Shown: one piece after another, positions 17,171 to 26,146 of the stretch
How positions within the stretch are numbered: the stretch's first letter is position 1
Layout: each line of letters starts with the position of its first letter
NCBI RefSeq assembly: GCF_963973895.1
Contig: NZ_CAXBBF010000001.1
Source: Porticoccus sp950063125
GTDB lineage: Bacteria > Pseudomonadota > Gammaproteobacteria > Pseudomonadales > Porticoccaceae
Length of the DNA stretch: 64,000 nucleotides
Direction: 5' to 3' (one strand)
Notes under the pieces: model-generated
What the model was told of the DNA's origin: nothing
Seen by the model: the letters and a program-made list of their open reading frames with translations, nothing else
Database searches by the model: none
Position numbers and translations under genes: made by a program

Positions 17171-18655
17171 ATGACGGATTTAGACACCAGTAGGCTTGCC
17201 AGCCTGGCAGACCATTTTCGTGAATTTCACCGGCTCAGTTTGAGCCGATATCGTTCCTACAGCGAGCTCTATGCTGATTATCTTAAAACGGGGATACGGT
17301 TATTCAACATGCCGACGGGCATTGTCAGTCGAATCCGCGATGATCAATATATGATTCTTGCTATTGAGCCCGATACCATGGGTTTAATCACCGGGGATAC
17401 CCTGCCACTTGGAGAAACCTATTGCTCGGTAGTAGTCAGTAAAGACTCGACCATGGCTGTCACCCACGCAGCACAGGATGTCGCTTTCTACGGCCATCCA
17501 GCTTACCGGCAGATGCAACTGGAGGCTTACCTTGCTACACCTATCCACGTCAATGGAGAAATTTATGGCACCCTGAATTTCACAGCGCCAGAAGTCCGGG
17601 AGCACCCTTTTGACGACGCTGATGTAGAACTCATTGAGCTCATGGCAGGACGAATCGGTCAGCTCATTGAGCAGCATCAGGTCGATCGTGAGAGACGGGA
17701 AGCTGTCAGCCGGCTGCGTGACAATATCAAGCTGTTTGAGAGTGCATTCGAATATGCCCCGATCGGAATGGCTTTGGTGAGCCCTGAGGGCCGTTGGTTA
17801 AGGGTCAATCGTGCGATCACCAAAATTTTAGGCTACACGGCAACCGAATTATTCGCCATTGACTTTCAGGCCATCACTCATCCGGATGATCTGGATGCCG
17901 ACCTGGAGCTTCTGTGTGAAATATTGGCGGGTGAGCGCGATACATATCGGATGGAGAAGCGGTATTTTCATAAGGAGGGGCGTGAGATTTGGGTGCTTCT
18001 GAGTGTTTCAGTGGTTCGCGACGAGCATGACAAACCAGAGTACTTTGTTTCGCAGGTTCAAGAAATAACAGCCCAGAAGCACGCAGAGGTGGAGTTGCTG
18101 CGCCGACAAAAAGAGTTGGAATCAGTGAATCGAAAACTAAAGCTGTTGTCTGCCACAGATCCTCTGACTCAGCTTGGTAATCGACGTGCACTGGATAAGC
18201 AGATGCAGGAAGAGTTACAGCGTAGCTCACGAACTGGGGAGCCACTGTCGCTGGTGATCGTGGATGTTGATCATTTCAAACATTATAACGATACATACGG
18301 TCATCCTGCGGGGGATGTGGCTCTCCGGAAACTGGCTATTGCTCTCAAGCAGGTGGCTCGGATAACTGATGCCGTTATACGGCTAGGCGGCGAAGAGTTC
18401 TTACTCCTGCTGCCACACACTGACGAAGCAGGTTGTTATGCCGTGGCAAAACGCCTTTCCCGGTTGGTTAGTGAACTGGATAACCTGGAGGCAGTGATCA
18501 CAGTCAGCACGGGAGGAGCAACACTGATGCCGGCCATGGGAACGACACGTATACCTGAAGCAGATGCCCTGTTAAAGCAGGCCGATGATGCGTTGTACCG
18601 TGCCAAGCAGGAAGGAAGAAATCGCCATTGCCAGTCGCCATTGTTGACCTGTTGA
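17171..18655 (+). CDS. Diguanylate cyclase with GAF and PAS sensory domains
   Basis: This 494-residue protein has no membrane segment. A GAF domain spans ~25-175 (LGETYCSVVV and AYLATPIHVNGEIYGTLNF). A PAS domain with PAC spans ~195-315 (FEYAPIGMALVSPEGRWLRV, ITHPDD and YFVSQVQEITAQK). The GGDEF domain runs from ~330 to the end: ATDPLTQLGNRRALD, VDVDHFKHYNDTYGHPAGD, and an intact active-site motif GGEEF at residues 406-410. It should make c-di-GMP from two GTP in response to a cytoplasmic signal. An RxxD inhibitory site is not evident before GGEEF. It follows an EAL-HDOD gene. Confidence 0.95.
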   Translation: MTDLDTSRLASLADHFREFHRLSLSRYRSYSELYADYLKTGIRLFNMPTGIVSRIRDDQYMILAIEPDTMGLITGDTLPLGETYCSVVVSKDSTMAVTHAAQDVAFYGHPAYRQMQLEAYLATPIHVNGEIYGTLNFTAPEVREHPFDDADVELIELMAGRIGQLIEQHQVDRERREAVSRLRDNIKLFESAFEYAPIGMALVSPEGRWLRVNRAITKILGYTATELFAIDFQAITHPDDLDADLELLCEILAGERDTYRMEKRYFHKEGREIWVLLSVSVVRDEHDKPEYFVSQVQEITAQKHAEVELLRRQKELESVNRKLKLLSATDPLTQLGNRRALDKQMQEELQRSSRTGEPLSLVIVDVDHFKHYNDTYGHPAGDVALRKLAIALKQVARITDAVIRLGGEEFLLLLPHTDEAGCYAVAKRLSRLVSELDNLEAVITVSTGGATLMPAMGTTRIPEADALLKQADDALYRAKQEGRNRHCQSPLLTC

Positions 18656-18887
18656 TGCGTCTCCTCTAAAGCGCTGATTACAATCCCGGTGATCTGTCGG
18701 AGGCAATAAAAATATGGAATGTCGAGGTCTTGCCGAAGCGCCGCCGTAATGATGGCCAATACGCTTATCGCAGAGCTCTGATCAGCCAGAGTGGCGATCA
18801 GACGACCGGTCAGCCAAACCAAACACAACAGCAGCCCGCACTGGATTTGATGTACATGAATGGCGGAACGCTGCTGTTAGCCGGTTT

Positions 18888-20528
18888 TTACTCCGATCGA
18901 GGGGGTTCCCCTTGACTGACCTGTTCTATCAGTTCTTCGCGCAGTTCATCAAATTCTGTTGGTCGCTCCGGCTCCCCCAGATGATCGCTGCGGTCCAGCA
19001 GCCGCAGCAACCGCTCGCGGGTCATGGCTTCGTGCAACTCCTGCTGGCGACGCTCGGTGCGTAGGGATCGGAGCAATGAGGCGGCCATAAAAATCATCAG
19101 AATCATAAACGGAAAGGCCGCCACAATGGAGATGGTCTGCAGTGCCGCCAGTCCACCACTGAGTAGCAATACGCCGGCCACCAGCACCTGAATCACACCC
19201 CAGGTTACCCGCGACCAGCGACTGGGTGTGAGCACACCCTTGCTGGTAAACATACCCAGTACAAAAGTGGCGGAGTTGGCCGAGGTAATCACAAACAGGA
19301 TAATCAGCACCAGCATCAGAATACTGATAATGTCCGCGCCCGGTAGAAGCGCCAGGGTAGCGAACAGGGCAGAGCTCATTTCCTGCACCACCGCATCGCC
19401 CAGGGCCGCACCTTCGAACAGTTCAAAATACAGTGCCGAGCCGCCAAAGGTTGAAAACCACAGTACACTCAGCAGCACCGGCATGCCGATCACACCCATG
19501 ACAAATTCTCGGATGGTGCGACCACGGGAAATACGCGCGATAAAACTGCCCACAAACGGTGCCCAGGATAGCCCCCAGGCCCAGTAGAAAATTGTCCAGC
19601 GCTCCACCCAGTCATCGCCGGTGTAGGGGGTCATCACCAGGCTCATGCCCATGATATTGCCAAAATAATCTCCGATGGCGTTGGTCATGGCGGCGGTAAT
19701 GAAATCGGTGGGACCGGCAAAAAACACAAATACCAGCAGCGCACCCGCCAGCAACATGTTCAAATCACTAATGTAACGCACGCCGCTCTCCAGTGGCGCC
19801 AGCGCACATACCAGAAAAATCATCGAGATGCCGGCCAGAATCATCAGTTGCTGGGTCGTACCAAAGGGTACATCGCCCACTGACACCAGTCCGCTGTTAA
19901 TCTGGATGACACCCAGCCCCAGCGTGGTAGCCACACCAAATACCGTCGAGACCACCGCCAGAATATTGATCAGATGGCCGCGAGCACCGTCCACCCTGTC
20001 ACCCAGCAGTGGCCGGAAAGTCTCGCTGATCAGCCCCGGGCGCTGCATCCGGAAGCGCACATAGGCAATGGATAATCCGACCAATGCGAAATTGGCCCAC
20101 TGGTGAAACCCCCAGTGAAACAGCGCGTAACGCATCGCAGCTCCCGCCGCCTGGGGACTGCGGGGCTCGGCCTCGCCGAAAGGCGGGCTGACAAAGTGAC
20201 TCATGGGTTCGGCTACTGCCCAGAAGACCAGCCCCACACCCATGCCGGCCGAAAAAATCATCCCCAGCCAGGTGAGATAGGGAAATTCCGCTGCCTCGCC
20301 CTCCGCACCAAGACGGATGTGGCCGTAATCGCTCGTGGCAATGCCGATGCAGAACAGCAGAAAGCCACTGGTGGCAAACAGGTACAGCCAACCAAAATGC
20401 TCGGTCGTAAACTGCAGACCAACCCCGGCCCATTCTGACAGTCGCTCGGGATTGGTAGCCCCCAGGCCGACAAAAGCTGCCAGCAGAACCAATGACGTAT
20501 AAAAGACCCAGCCGGGACGGTTGCTCAT
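18888..20528 (-). CDS. BCCT family betaine/carnitine/choline-type transporter
   Basis: This 546-residue protein has twelve predicted membrane helices and family motifs: GMIFSAGMGVGLVFWAVAEP in the sodium/substrate site region and the signature WTIFYWAWGLSWAPFVGSFI followed by ARISRGRTIREF. It imports trimethylammonium-type compatible solutes with sodium. A charged cytoplasmic tail of ~65 residues (from RSLRTERRQQEL) may take part in osmotic regulation. The GMGVG-type motif is typical of Na+-coupled betaine carriers; the substrate cannot be fixed from sequence. It stands alone, facing the cyclase gene. Confidence 0.93.
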   Translation of the reverse strand: MSNRPGWVFYTSLVLLAAFVGLGATNPERLSEWAGVGLQFTTEHFGWLYLFATSGFLLFCIGIATSDYGHIRLGAEGEAAEFPYLTWLGMIFSAGMGVGLVFWAVAEPMSHFVSPPFGEAEPRSPQAAGAAMRYALFHWGFHQWANFALVGLSIAYVRFRMQRPGLISETFRPLLGDRVDGARGHLINILAVVSTVFGVATTLGLGVIQINSGLVSVGDVPFGTTQQLMILAGISMIFLVCALAPLESGVRYISDLNMLLAGALLVFVFFAGPTDFITAAMTNAIGDYFGNIMGMSLVMTPYTGDDWVERWTIFYWAWGLSWAPFVGSFIARISRGRTIREFVMGVIGMPVLLSVLWFSTFGGSALYFELFEGAALGDAVVQEMSSALFATLALLPGADIISILMLVLIILFVITSANSATFVLGMFTSKGVLTPSRWSRVTWGVIQVLVAGVLLLSGGLAALQTISIVAAFPFMILMIFMAASLLRSLRTERRQQELHEAMTRERLLRLLDRSDHLGEPERPTEFDELREELIEQVSQGEPPRSE

Positions 20529-20895
20529 GACGAGTTATCCAAACAGCGTGCAGTGAAAAAATAGCGCGGTGACGAACTTAACATAGCGGCTAATTGCCTG
20601 CACTGAAGATACGGTGGTGCCCCGGAAAACCATCTAATACCTGAACGAAAAGGGCACATGCGCGGGACCGGAATCCCCACTGTGCGATAGCGTACCGATG
20701 GGAACGCTTAATCAAGCTAATGTCTCAGCTTCAACCATTTTATGGAGTACTTCAAATGAGCCTGACAACGGTTCTTGTCATTGTTCTGATACTGGTGCTG
20801 CTGATATTTTTTTGACGGGAAGAATCTGAGCAACGTTTGATGCACCGAAGGTAGATACCCGGGTATTCGGCGCAGCGTCACTCGCCGTTTAGCAA
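20529..20895. other. 367-base intergenic region upstream of the BCCT gene
   Basis: The region contains the presumed promoter of the transporter on the minus strand and a 19-codon hydrophobic frame on the plus strand, listed separately. Nothing else is recognised. Confidence 0.5.
20756..20815 (+). CDS. Possible 19-residue membrane miniprotein (DUF3309-like start)
   Basis: An ATG at 20756 with GGAG at 20744-20747 opens a 19-codon frame, MSLTTVLVIVLILVLLIFF, ending TGA at 20813-20815. The product is a single hydrophobic helix. It resembles the first half of DUF3309 small membrane proteins (MSLGTILLIILILLL-type), which are about 50 residues long, so it may be a truncated member. Expression is not shown. 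Confidence 0.35.
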   Translation: MSLTTVLVIVLILVLLIFF

Positions 20896-21438
20896 TTGGT
20901 AATCTGGTTATTTAATAGCAGCCATGACGGCAAGAAAGGCCATGTATCAAATCGCAGCCCATCCCAGGCAGTGGAAAAAGATATACTTAGAGGCCATGGC
21001 AGAGATAGCCGCCCGGTTTGGGCTGGTGGGGGAATCCCTGAAATAGAACTCGGTCGGCTGAATGTCAGCCGGGCGCCAAGTTTTGTATTGGATCGAGCAT
21101 TGGCGGAAGCTCAAGTTGAACTCGCTAATAATCCAAGCGCCAGTGTACATTCACCCTTGGCCAATTTGGCGATGTATAGAGAAACATTGAAGGTTAGTGA
21201 GCTGAATGAGGAACAAATTGAAGCTGCTGCTCGCTATTTGGGAGCTGCTGCAGACAAAAATACAGCTATATCTGATGAAACTATCGAAGCAGTCAACATT
21301 ATATTGGGTACCGGGCTGAACCTGAGTAATAGCCAGGTTAATTCGCTGGCTCAGAAAGCCGATGCCATTCGAGCAGAAATTCTCGCAGCACATGATAGTG
21401 CACAGGAGAAAAACATTGAGGCGGGCCATTCCAATTAG
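20896..21438 (+). CDS. Hypothetical helical protein, start uncertain
   Basis: The open frame gives up to 180 residues from a TTG at 20896; no in-frame ATG occurs until near residue 93. The part from about residue 60 looks like a real protein: VLDRALAEAQVELANNPSAS, SELNEEQIEAAARYLGAAAD and a final helix with ADAIRAEILAAHDSAQE. The first ~55 residues do not. A different frame over 20924-21050 starts MTARKAMYQIAAHPRQWKKI and ends just where this one becomes convincing, so a frameshift between the two is possible. I recognise no family. Confidence 0.4.
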   Translation: MVIWLFNSSHDGKKGHVSNRSPSQAVEKDILRGHGRDSRPVWAGGGIPEIELGRLNVSRAPSFVLDRALAEAQVELANNPSASVHSPLANLAMYRETLKVSELNEEQIEAAARYLGAAADKNTAISDETIEAVNIILGTGLNLSNSQVNSLAQKADAIRAEILAAHDSAQEKNIEAGHSN

Positions 21439-21710
21439 CGGCAGATAAGGCTATGAACCGTGGCCCGTAACGCCCGTTTCCCCAGCCAGCAAACTTCGCC
21501 GGATTTCTTTATTTCATCAGATCGATATGGGTAACCTGATGTTAACGGTCAATTGCCGGTCGACTGTTACCGACAGTATCCTACGTTACTCCAAAGTGCT
21601 AAACGGGAAGTCTGATCCATCAGCCCTTACCGGAATGCTCTGTCAAAACCGAAGAAAACCAATTGATAGTCGATAAAAATAGTTATTCAGTCCTATAGAT
21701 GCATCGCCTT

Positions 21711-22421
21711 TTAATACTTCAGTCCGTCAATGTGCTCTTTACGTGTTTTTGCATGCCTGACAACTTCGTTAAACAGAGCGCGTTGACGACGTAAATACAG
21801 CAGGAATTCGGGGTGCCATTGCACACCCAGCAAAAAATCCCGGGAGGGGTCTTCAATGGCCTGTACGATGCCATCGAGGTCGCGACCGGTGACCACAAGA
21901 CCGTCACCAACACGGTCGATACCCTGATTGTGCAGGCTGTTGATCCGTGAACGACCACGTCCAAAAAGTGTGGCCAGCACACTGCTTTCTGTTTCTGTTT
22001 CAGCGGTGATACACAGTGTCTTGATCGGCAGAATGGTCCGGCGATTGGAGGTTTGTCGGCGTCGGGAGCGCAATTCCTGGTGCAGTGTTCCGCCCCGGCA
22101 AATATTGAGCAATTGATTGCCCCGACAAATACCCAGCAAGGGCAGCTTACGCTCGAGCGCATCGTTGATCACTGCGATTTCCAGCGCATCGCGAGCTGTG
22201 TCGTAGTTGGGTTCTATCTCAGGTTCCGCTGCGTAAAGTACCGGTTCGACATCGTGGCCGCCAGTCACAATGACACCGTGATATTCAAGGTCCAACTGTT
22301 CATCACCCGGACGGAGTTGCAGCGGCCGCCCGCCATAAAAGCGGATCGCCATTGCCACCAGGAACCGTGGACCAATCGCCCCGCGTTGGGGCCCCGTAAT
22401 GGCAATTACCGGTCGAGCCAC
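21711..22421 (-). CDS. Class I glutamine amidotransferase-like gamma-glutamyl hydrolase (peptidase C26)
   Basis: This 236-residue protein has the C26 pattern: a GTG start at 22421, VIVTGGHDVEPVLY near residue 50, DALEIAVINDALERKLPLLG, the nucleophile elbow GICRGNQLLN (Cys near 98), LHNQGIDRVG and the His/Glu pair in GVQWHPEF near residue 200. PuuD-type relatives hydrolyse gamma-glutamyl bonds. Its start overlaps the end of the amidoligase gene by 16 bases, so the two are translated together. That association suggests the hydrolase either supplies ammonia or trims gamma-glutamyl amides made by the ligase. The C-terminal helix is short and charged. Confidence 0.85.
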   Translation of the reverse strand: MARPVIAITGPQRGAIGPRFLVAMAIRFYGGRPLQLRPGDEQLDLEYHGVIVTGGHDVEPVLYAAEPEIEPNYDTARDALEIAVINDALERKLPLLGICRGNQLLNICRGGTLHQELRSRRRQTSNRRTILPIKTLCITAETETESSVLATLFGRGRSRINSLHNQGIDRVGDGLVVTGRDLDGIVQAIEDPSRDFLLGVQWHPEFLLYLRRQRALFNEVVRHAKTRKEHIDGLKY

Positions 22422-23404
22422 CTGTTCTCCACTGTGTTTGCCCAGTTGCTGAAGAGACGCTTGAGCGGGCTGTTGAGATATTGCAGATACGCCGCACAGC
22501 AGCGTTGCAGATGGGCTTCATCCGCAGCCAGGCGCTCCACCTCTACCCAGTCATTCCACGACACATAAAGCCCCCAGTCGGGCTTATCAATTTCGCAATC
22601 CGGCAGGCGGTAATGAAAGGTGGGGCGTGCTTTGATAAGGGTGTCATCGGCCCCTGTACGGACGCGATCTTCGTCGAGAAACATGAATAGCGGCAGCATA
22701 TCGAGGGCACGATTGCGCGTTGGATTATCGGCGAGGTAGTCGTCAATCAGAGTTGAAAGATCGGGCCAGTAATCCGCTGCAATAACCTTTTTCACGTAGT
22801 TGGCAGGGAAAGGATCGACGTAACTGGTGACACGGCGGGTAAGATCGATGTCAGCTCGAACGTATAACCAGTCATAAAGGCAGAGAAAGGCCTTGAGGCA
22901 AGCGGTGATGAGCCTTGGCTCGAGACTCGGCAGTTCAGGATTGAATTGCATGCCAAAAGCGTTGGTGGCACGGTCCGATGTGCCCTTGGCACCCCTTTCG
23001 CGCAGCCGTGTGATGAGTCCCTCGACTTCGCTAAGCCGGGCCAGTGGCAACGGTGGGCTCACGACCTCGTGTGGCACCAGCGATTGGGCGGCCCAGGCCA
23101 ATAATTCCTCGGTGGTCTCTTCTAGCTGATCACCCAGGGAGTCGCCGGAGCGAGGCTCCCGCCCGAGTCGTTTGAGTAGATCAAAATCGAGCTCCACCAG
23201 CCAGTCGCCATCTGGATCGCCTTTGAGGAGACGCTCGTAACGTCCTTTGGTTTCTATATCAAGCTCAAGAATTTGCGCCACACTGTCAGCCAGCGCATCG
23301 AGATCAAGCCCGCTGATCTCGAGCTCGACACCGACACGACGACTCTCCCCCTGGCTGTTTTTTAACCAGGGCGGCTGTTTCAGTTTCTGGTATTTGTCTT
23401 GCAT
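22406..23404 (-). CDS. Amidoligase family protein (glutamine-synthetase-like fold)
   Basis: This 332-residue protein starts at ATG 23404 (MQDKYQKLKQPPWL); a GTG eight codons upstream is an alternative. It fits the Amidoligase_2 family: SRRVGVELEISGLDLDAL near residue 22, with the metal-binding Glu of the fold, VELDFDLL, then HEVVSPPLPLARL near 113, GTSDRATNAFGMQFNPELPS with the conserved Asn/His-type site, and a C-terminal domain with ADDTLIKARPTFHYRLPDC. Family members are predicted ATP-dependent COOH-NH2 ligases. The known genomic partner is a C26-type gamma-glutamyl hydrolase, which is exactly what overlaps here. The substrates are unknown. Confidence 0.85.
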   Translation of the reverse strand: MQDKYQKLKQPPWLKNSQGESRRVGVELEISGLDLDALADSVAQILELDIETKGRYERLLKGDPDGDWLVELDFDLLKRLGREPRSGDSLGDQLEETTEELLAWAAQSLVPHEVVSPPLPLARLSEVEGLITRLRERGAKGTSDRATNAFGMQFNPELPSLEPRLITACLKAFLCLYDWLYVRADIDLTRRVTSYVDPFPANYVKKVIAADYWPDLSTLIDDYLADNPTRNRALDMLPLFMFLDEDRVRTGADDTLIKARPTFHYRLPDCEIDKPDWGLYVSWNDWVEVERLAADEAHLQRCCAAYLQYLNSPLKRLFSNWANTVENRWLDR

Positions 23405-23519
23405 TTTCGTTTTCTCAGCTATAACCACTGTGGTTCCCGGTAGTGCAATGTCATGGCTTCACTCATCTGCCAACTGGCCGTTTTCAGTTTCTTCACAATT
23501 CACAAACAGTTGGGAGCTG

Positions 23520-23531
23520 CCTGCCGGCAGG
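23520..23531. repeat. Perfect 12-base palindrome in a divergent promoter region
   Basis: CCTGCCGGCAGG lies in the 297 bases between the divergently read amidoligase gene and a small membrane protein gene. It could be an operator, but no known regulator motif is matched. Confidence 0.3.
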
Positions 23532-23701
23532 GCCAATTACCAGCATATCATAGGCAAACCCGTTGAGGGATGCGTTCGTTTTGGTTGAAGGCGCATCCAG
23601 AGAGATAATGAGTTGCGGTTTGTCTGTCTGCTGTATTATGACCGGAAACAGGGGGCAATCATTAGGTTCGGAAACGCAAAAACAGAGTAGGGTATCAGTT
23701 G

Positions 23702-23896
23702 ATGAAATTCCTGTTATTGGCCTTGGTTGTACTTGGCGTACTTTATGTGGTGTTGATCGACGGTAAAAAATCGTCTGTCTCCGCAGAACAACCGGCGGCC
23801 ATTTATCAGCAGGAAGTTGAGCGTGTCGAAAACCTCGATGACTTTTTACAGGATGCAGTGGACCGGCAGGGCAGTGAAATGGATGCGGTGAAATAA
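23702..23896 (+). CDS. Small membrane-anchored hypothetical protein
   Basis: This 64-residue protein begins MKFLLLALVVLGVLYVVLID, a single N-terminal membrane helix, followed by an acidic soluble tail (YQQEVERVENLDDFLQDAVD). The ATG at 23702 has a weak upstream GTAGGG. It precedes tadA by 22 bases in the same direction and may be co-transcribed with it. No family is recognised. Confidence 0.7.
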   Translation: MKFLLLALVVLGVLYVVLIDGKKSSVSAEQPAAIYQQEVERVENLDDFLQDAVDRQGSEMDAVK

Positions 23897-23918
23897 TTCA
23901 TGTCAGCGAGTGTATGCA

Positions 23919-24410
23919 ATGACCGGTAAAGGTTACAAGCCGCAGGACAGGGAGTGGATGCTGGAGGCTATGTCGCTGGCAGAACAGGCTGGGGCTGTCG
24001 GTGAGGTGCCGGTAGGCGCTCTGGTGGTACGCAACGGTTCGGTGGTCGGCCGTGGCTGGAATTGCTCGATTGGCCAATGTGATCCCACGGCCCATGCTGA
24101 AATTGTTGCCCTGCGCGATGCGGCAAGATCTGTCAGCAACTATCGGCTCCCCGATACGACGGTCTATGTCACCATTGAGCCTTGCACCATGTGTGTCGGT
24201 GCAATGATTCACGCCAGAATTGGTCGCCTGGTCTACGGTGCGTCAGAACCCCGTGCCGGTGCAGTGGTCAGCCAGTTGCAATTAACCGAACAGGCGCATT
24301 TCAATCATCGTATTGAAGTCATCGGCGGCCTGTTGGCAGAGCAATGCGGAGAGCTGGTCAGTCAGTTCTTTCGTCAGCGTCGCAAACAGTCCGGCCAATC
24401 CGGGTTATAG
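23919..24410 (+). CDS. tadA: tRNA-specific adenosine deaminase TadA
   Basis: With the ATG at 23919 the protein has 163 residues, the usual length; a GTG three codons upstream is less likely. The zinc site is complete: TAHAEIVALRDA (His and proton-shuttle Glu) near residue 55 and EPCTMCVGAMIHARI near residue 84. It converts A34 to inosine in tRNA-Arg(ACG), letting one tRNA read CGU, CGC and CGA, and is essential in most bacteria. It converges with mltF, 14 bases apart. Confidence 0.96.
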   Translation: MTGKGYKPQDREWMLEAMSLAEQAGAVGEVPVGALVVRNGSVVGRGWNCSIGQCDPTAHAEIVALRDAARSVSNYRLPDTTVYVTIEPCTMCVGAMIHARIGRLVYGASEPRAGAVVSQLQLTEQAHFNHRIEVIGGLLAEQCGELVSQFFRQRRKQSGQSGL

Positions 24411-24424
24411 CGCCTTCTTGACCG

Positions 24425-25885
24425 TTACAGCGACAACATGGAGCCGGTATTCCAGTCACTGGAGTTTGGCAGCTCAAGGCGATTTTCCCGTTCCAAGCGA
24501 CGCTTCTCATCCAGTGTGTGCCAGTTGAGTATGGTCCGGAAATGGCGCACGTTCCTGACATAGCTTACGGGCTCGTAGCCCCGTGCATAGCCGTACTTAA
24601 CCGTGCTGTAATATTTTTTCTGTTGTAACAGTGGCAGGAACTCTTTGACATCGTTCCACAGGTGGGGGTTTCTGCCCGCCCGCTCGGTCAGCACCCTTGC
24701 ATCTTCAAGGTGACCGAGACCGATGTTGTAGCCCGCCATGGCAAACCAGGTCCGGTCTGGTTCAGTGATATCGTCGGGAATACGGGACTTGGTCTGGAGG
24801 AAATATCGGGTGCCGCCATCAAGGCTCTGTCTGGGGTCAAGGCGATTTTTTACTCCCATTTCTTTAGCCGTGGGCAGGGTGAGCATCATCAACCCACGAA
24901 CCCCGGTCGGGGATGTTGCCTTGTGATCCCAGTGCGATTCCTGATAGGCGATGGCCGCCAGGAGTTGCCACTCAATGCCGTATTGCTGTGCTATCTCCTG
25001 AAACATTTCCAGATAATCGGGCAATCGGCTGCTGACGCGTTTCATGAAGAGTTGGGATCCCGCAAAATTAAATTCGTTGGTCTGAATCAGCGAGCGTTTT
25101 TTTAATCGATCCAGCTCTCCCGATGCTTCATATTGCTCGAGAAAATGATTTGCTGCCTCTACCAGGCTATCGTCGCCGTGACGGGGAAAAGCCCAGGCGA
25201 TTGGCTGTGGTTCAGAAATATCAAAAGCGCCCCGAGCTCTGGGATAAATGCCCCGGTCCACCTGGAAGGAGATTGAGTCCACAATGGCATACTCCACATC
25301 ACCGGAGTCCACCATTGCCATCAAATCCAGCATTTCCACGCCAGGTGCTTCCCGCCATTCAAGTAACGGGTACTCATTCTTCAGTTCTTCCAGCCGTTCG
25401 CTGTGGGAGCTCTGGGGAATGACCAGCAGCTGCCCCCCAACCAGATCCTCTATATTTCGAGGTCGCCTCGATCCATTTCGGTAGATCAGTTTTTGGGTAA
25501 CTTCATAGTAGGGTTCGCTGAAACGAAGCGCTTTCTGACGCTGGGGCGTCACCGTTAATCCCGCTGCAGCCATATCGCCCAATGGGCCGCCGATAGCAAC
25601 GATGGCGCCACTGACGGACTCCCTGGGAGTTATCTTGAGCTCAACACCCAGATACTTGGCAAAAGCACTGGTAAGCCAGTACTCGAAACCGCCTTCGCCC
25701 TTGGCATTTTGAAAATAGGTGGTCGAGCCCATCAGAGTGATCACACGCAATTCTCCCCGGTTGATCACCTCTTCGAGATGGGTGGGTGCGCGGCTGGTGG
25801 AAAGCGTCAGGGCGAACAAAAAGAGCAGTAGGCCATACAGGATGCGTTTTGTGGCTTTTTTCAGATGGAAGTAGAAACCCAGCAC
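24425..25885 (-). CDS. mltF: Membrane-bound lytic murein transglycosylase F
   Basis: This 486-residue protein starts at a GTG (25885). It has an N-terminal membrane segment (RILYGLLLFLFALTL), an SBP family-3-like regulatory domain at ~35-270 (GELRVITLMGSTTYF, MAAAGLTVTPQRQ, FSEPYYEVTQKLIYR) and a C-terminal SLT catalytic domain at ~290-450 with the catalytic Glu in AIAYQESHWDHKATSPTGVR, then MLTLPTAKEMGV and AGYNIGLGHLEDAR. In characterised MltF the binding domain controls the transglycosylase by sensing muropeptides. The layout is complete. Its 5' side faces purL. Confidence 0.96.
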   Translation of the reverse strand: MLGFYFHLKKATKRILYGLLLFLFALTLSTSRAPTHLEEVINRGELRVITLMGSTTYFQNAKGEGGFEYWLTSAFAKYLGVELKITPRESVSGAIVAIGGPLGDMAAAGLTVTPQRQKALRFSEPYYEVTQKLIYRNGSRRPRNIEDLVGGQLLVIPQSSHSERLEELKNEYPLLEWREAPGVEMLDLMAMVDSGDVEYAIVDSISFQVDRGIYPRARGAFDISEPQPIAWAFPRHGDDSLVEAANHFLEQYEASGELDRLKKRSLIQTNEFNFAGSQLFMKRVSSRLPDYLEMFQEIAQQYGIEWQLLAAIAYQESHWDHKATSPTGVRGLMMLTLPTAKEMGVKNRLDPRQSLDGGTRYFLQTKSRIPDDITEPDRTWFAMAGYNIGLGHLEDARVLTERAGRNPHLWNDVKEFLPLLQQKKYYSTVKYGYARGYEPVSYVRNVRHFRTILNWHTLDEKRRLERENRLELPNSSDWNTGSMLSL

Positions 25886-26146
25886 CTATACACCCAATGT
25901 GTCACGCATTCTCGGAAAGCCTCTGGCCCGGTGAATATTGTTGCTATATATAAAGAACAACCCTGCGGATAACACGCCTATGCGTTTTTGATAATAGCTT
26001 AATGCGGGGCCTAGGTTAGTGAGAGAGGTCTCAGGGTTCAACCGTTTTCTGTGTTCCTGCCGGGCCGGAATCTCCCGATGACGCTCAGAGTGCAATTCCA
26101 GTACAATGTTGCCCCTTCGGAATGGCCCCACACGAGTTACCTTAAG

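Noticed and set aside
18436..18828. Minus-strand frame of 130 codons with hydrophobic stretches
   Set aside because: Most of it is antisense to the GGDEF domain; the remaining ~60 codons look membrane-like but match no family I know.
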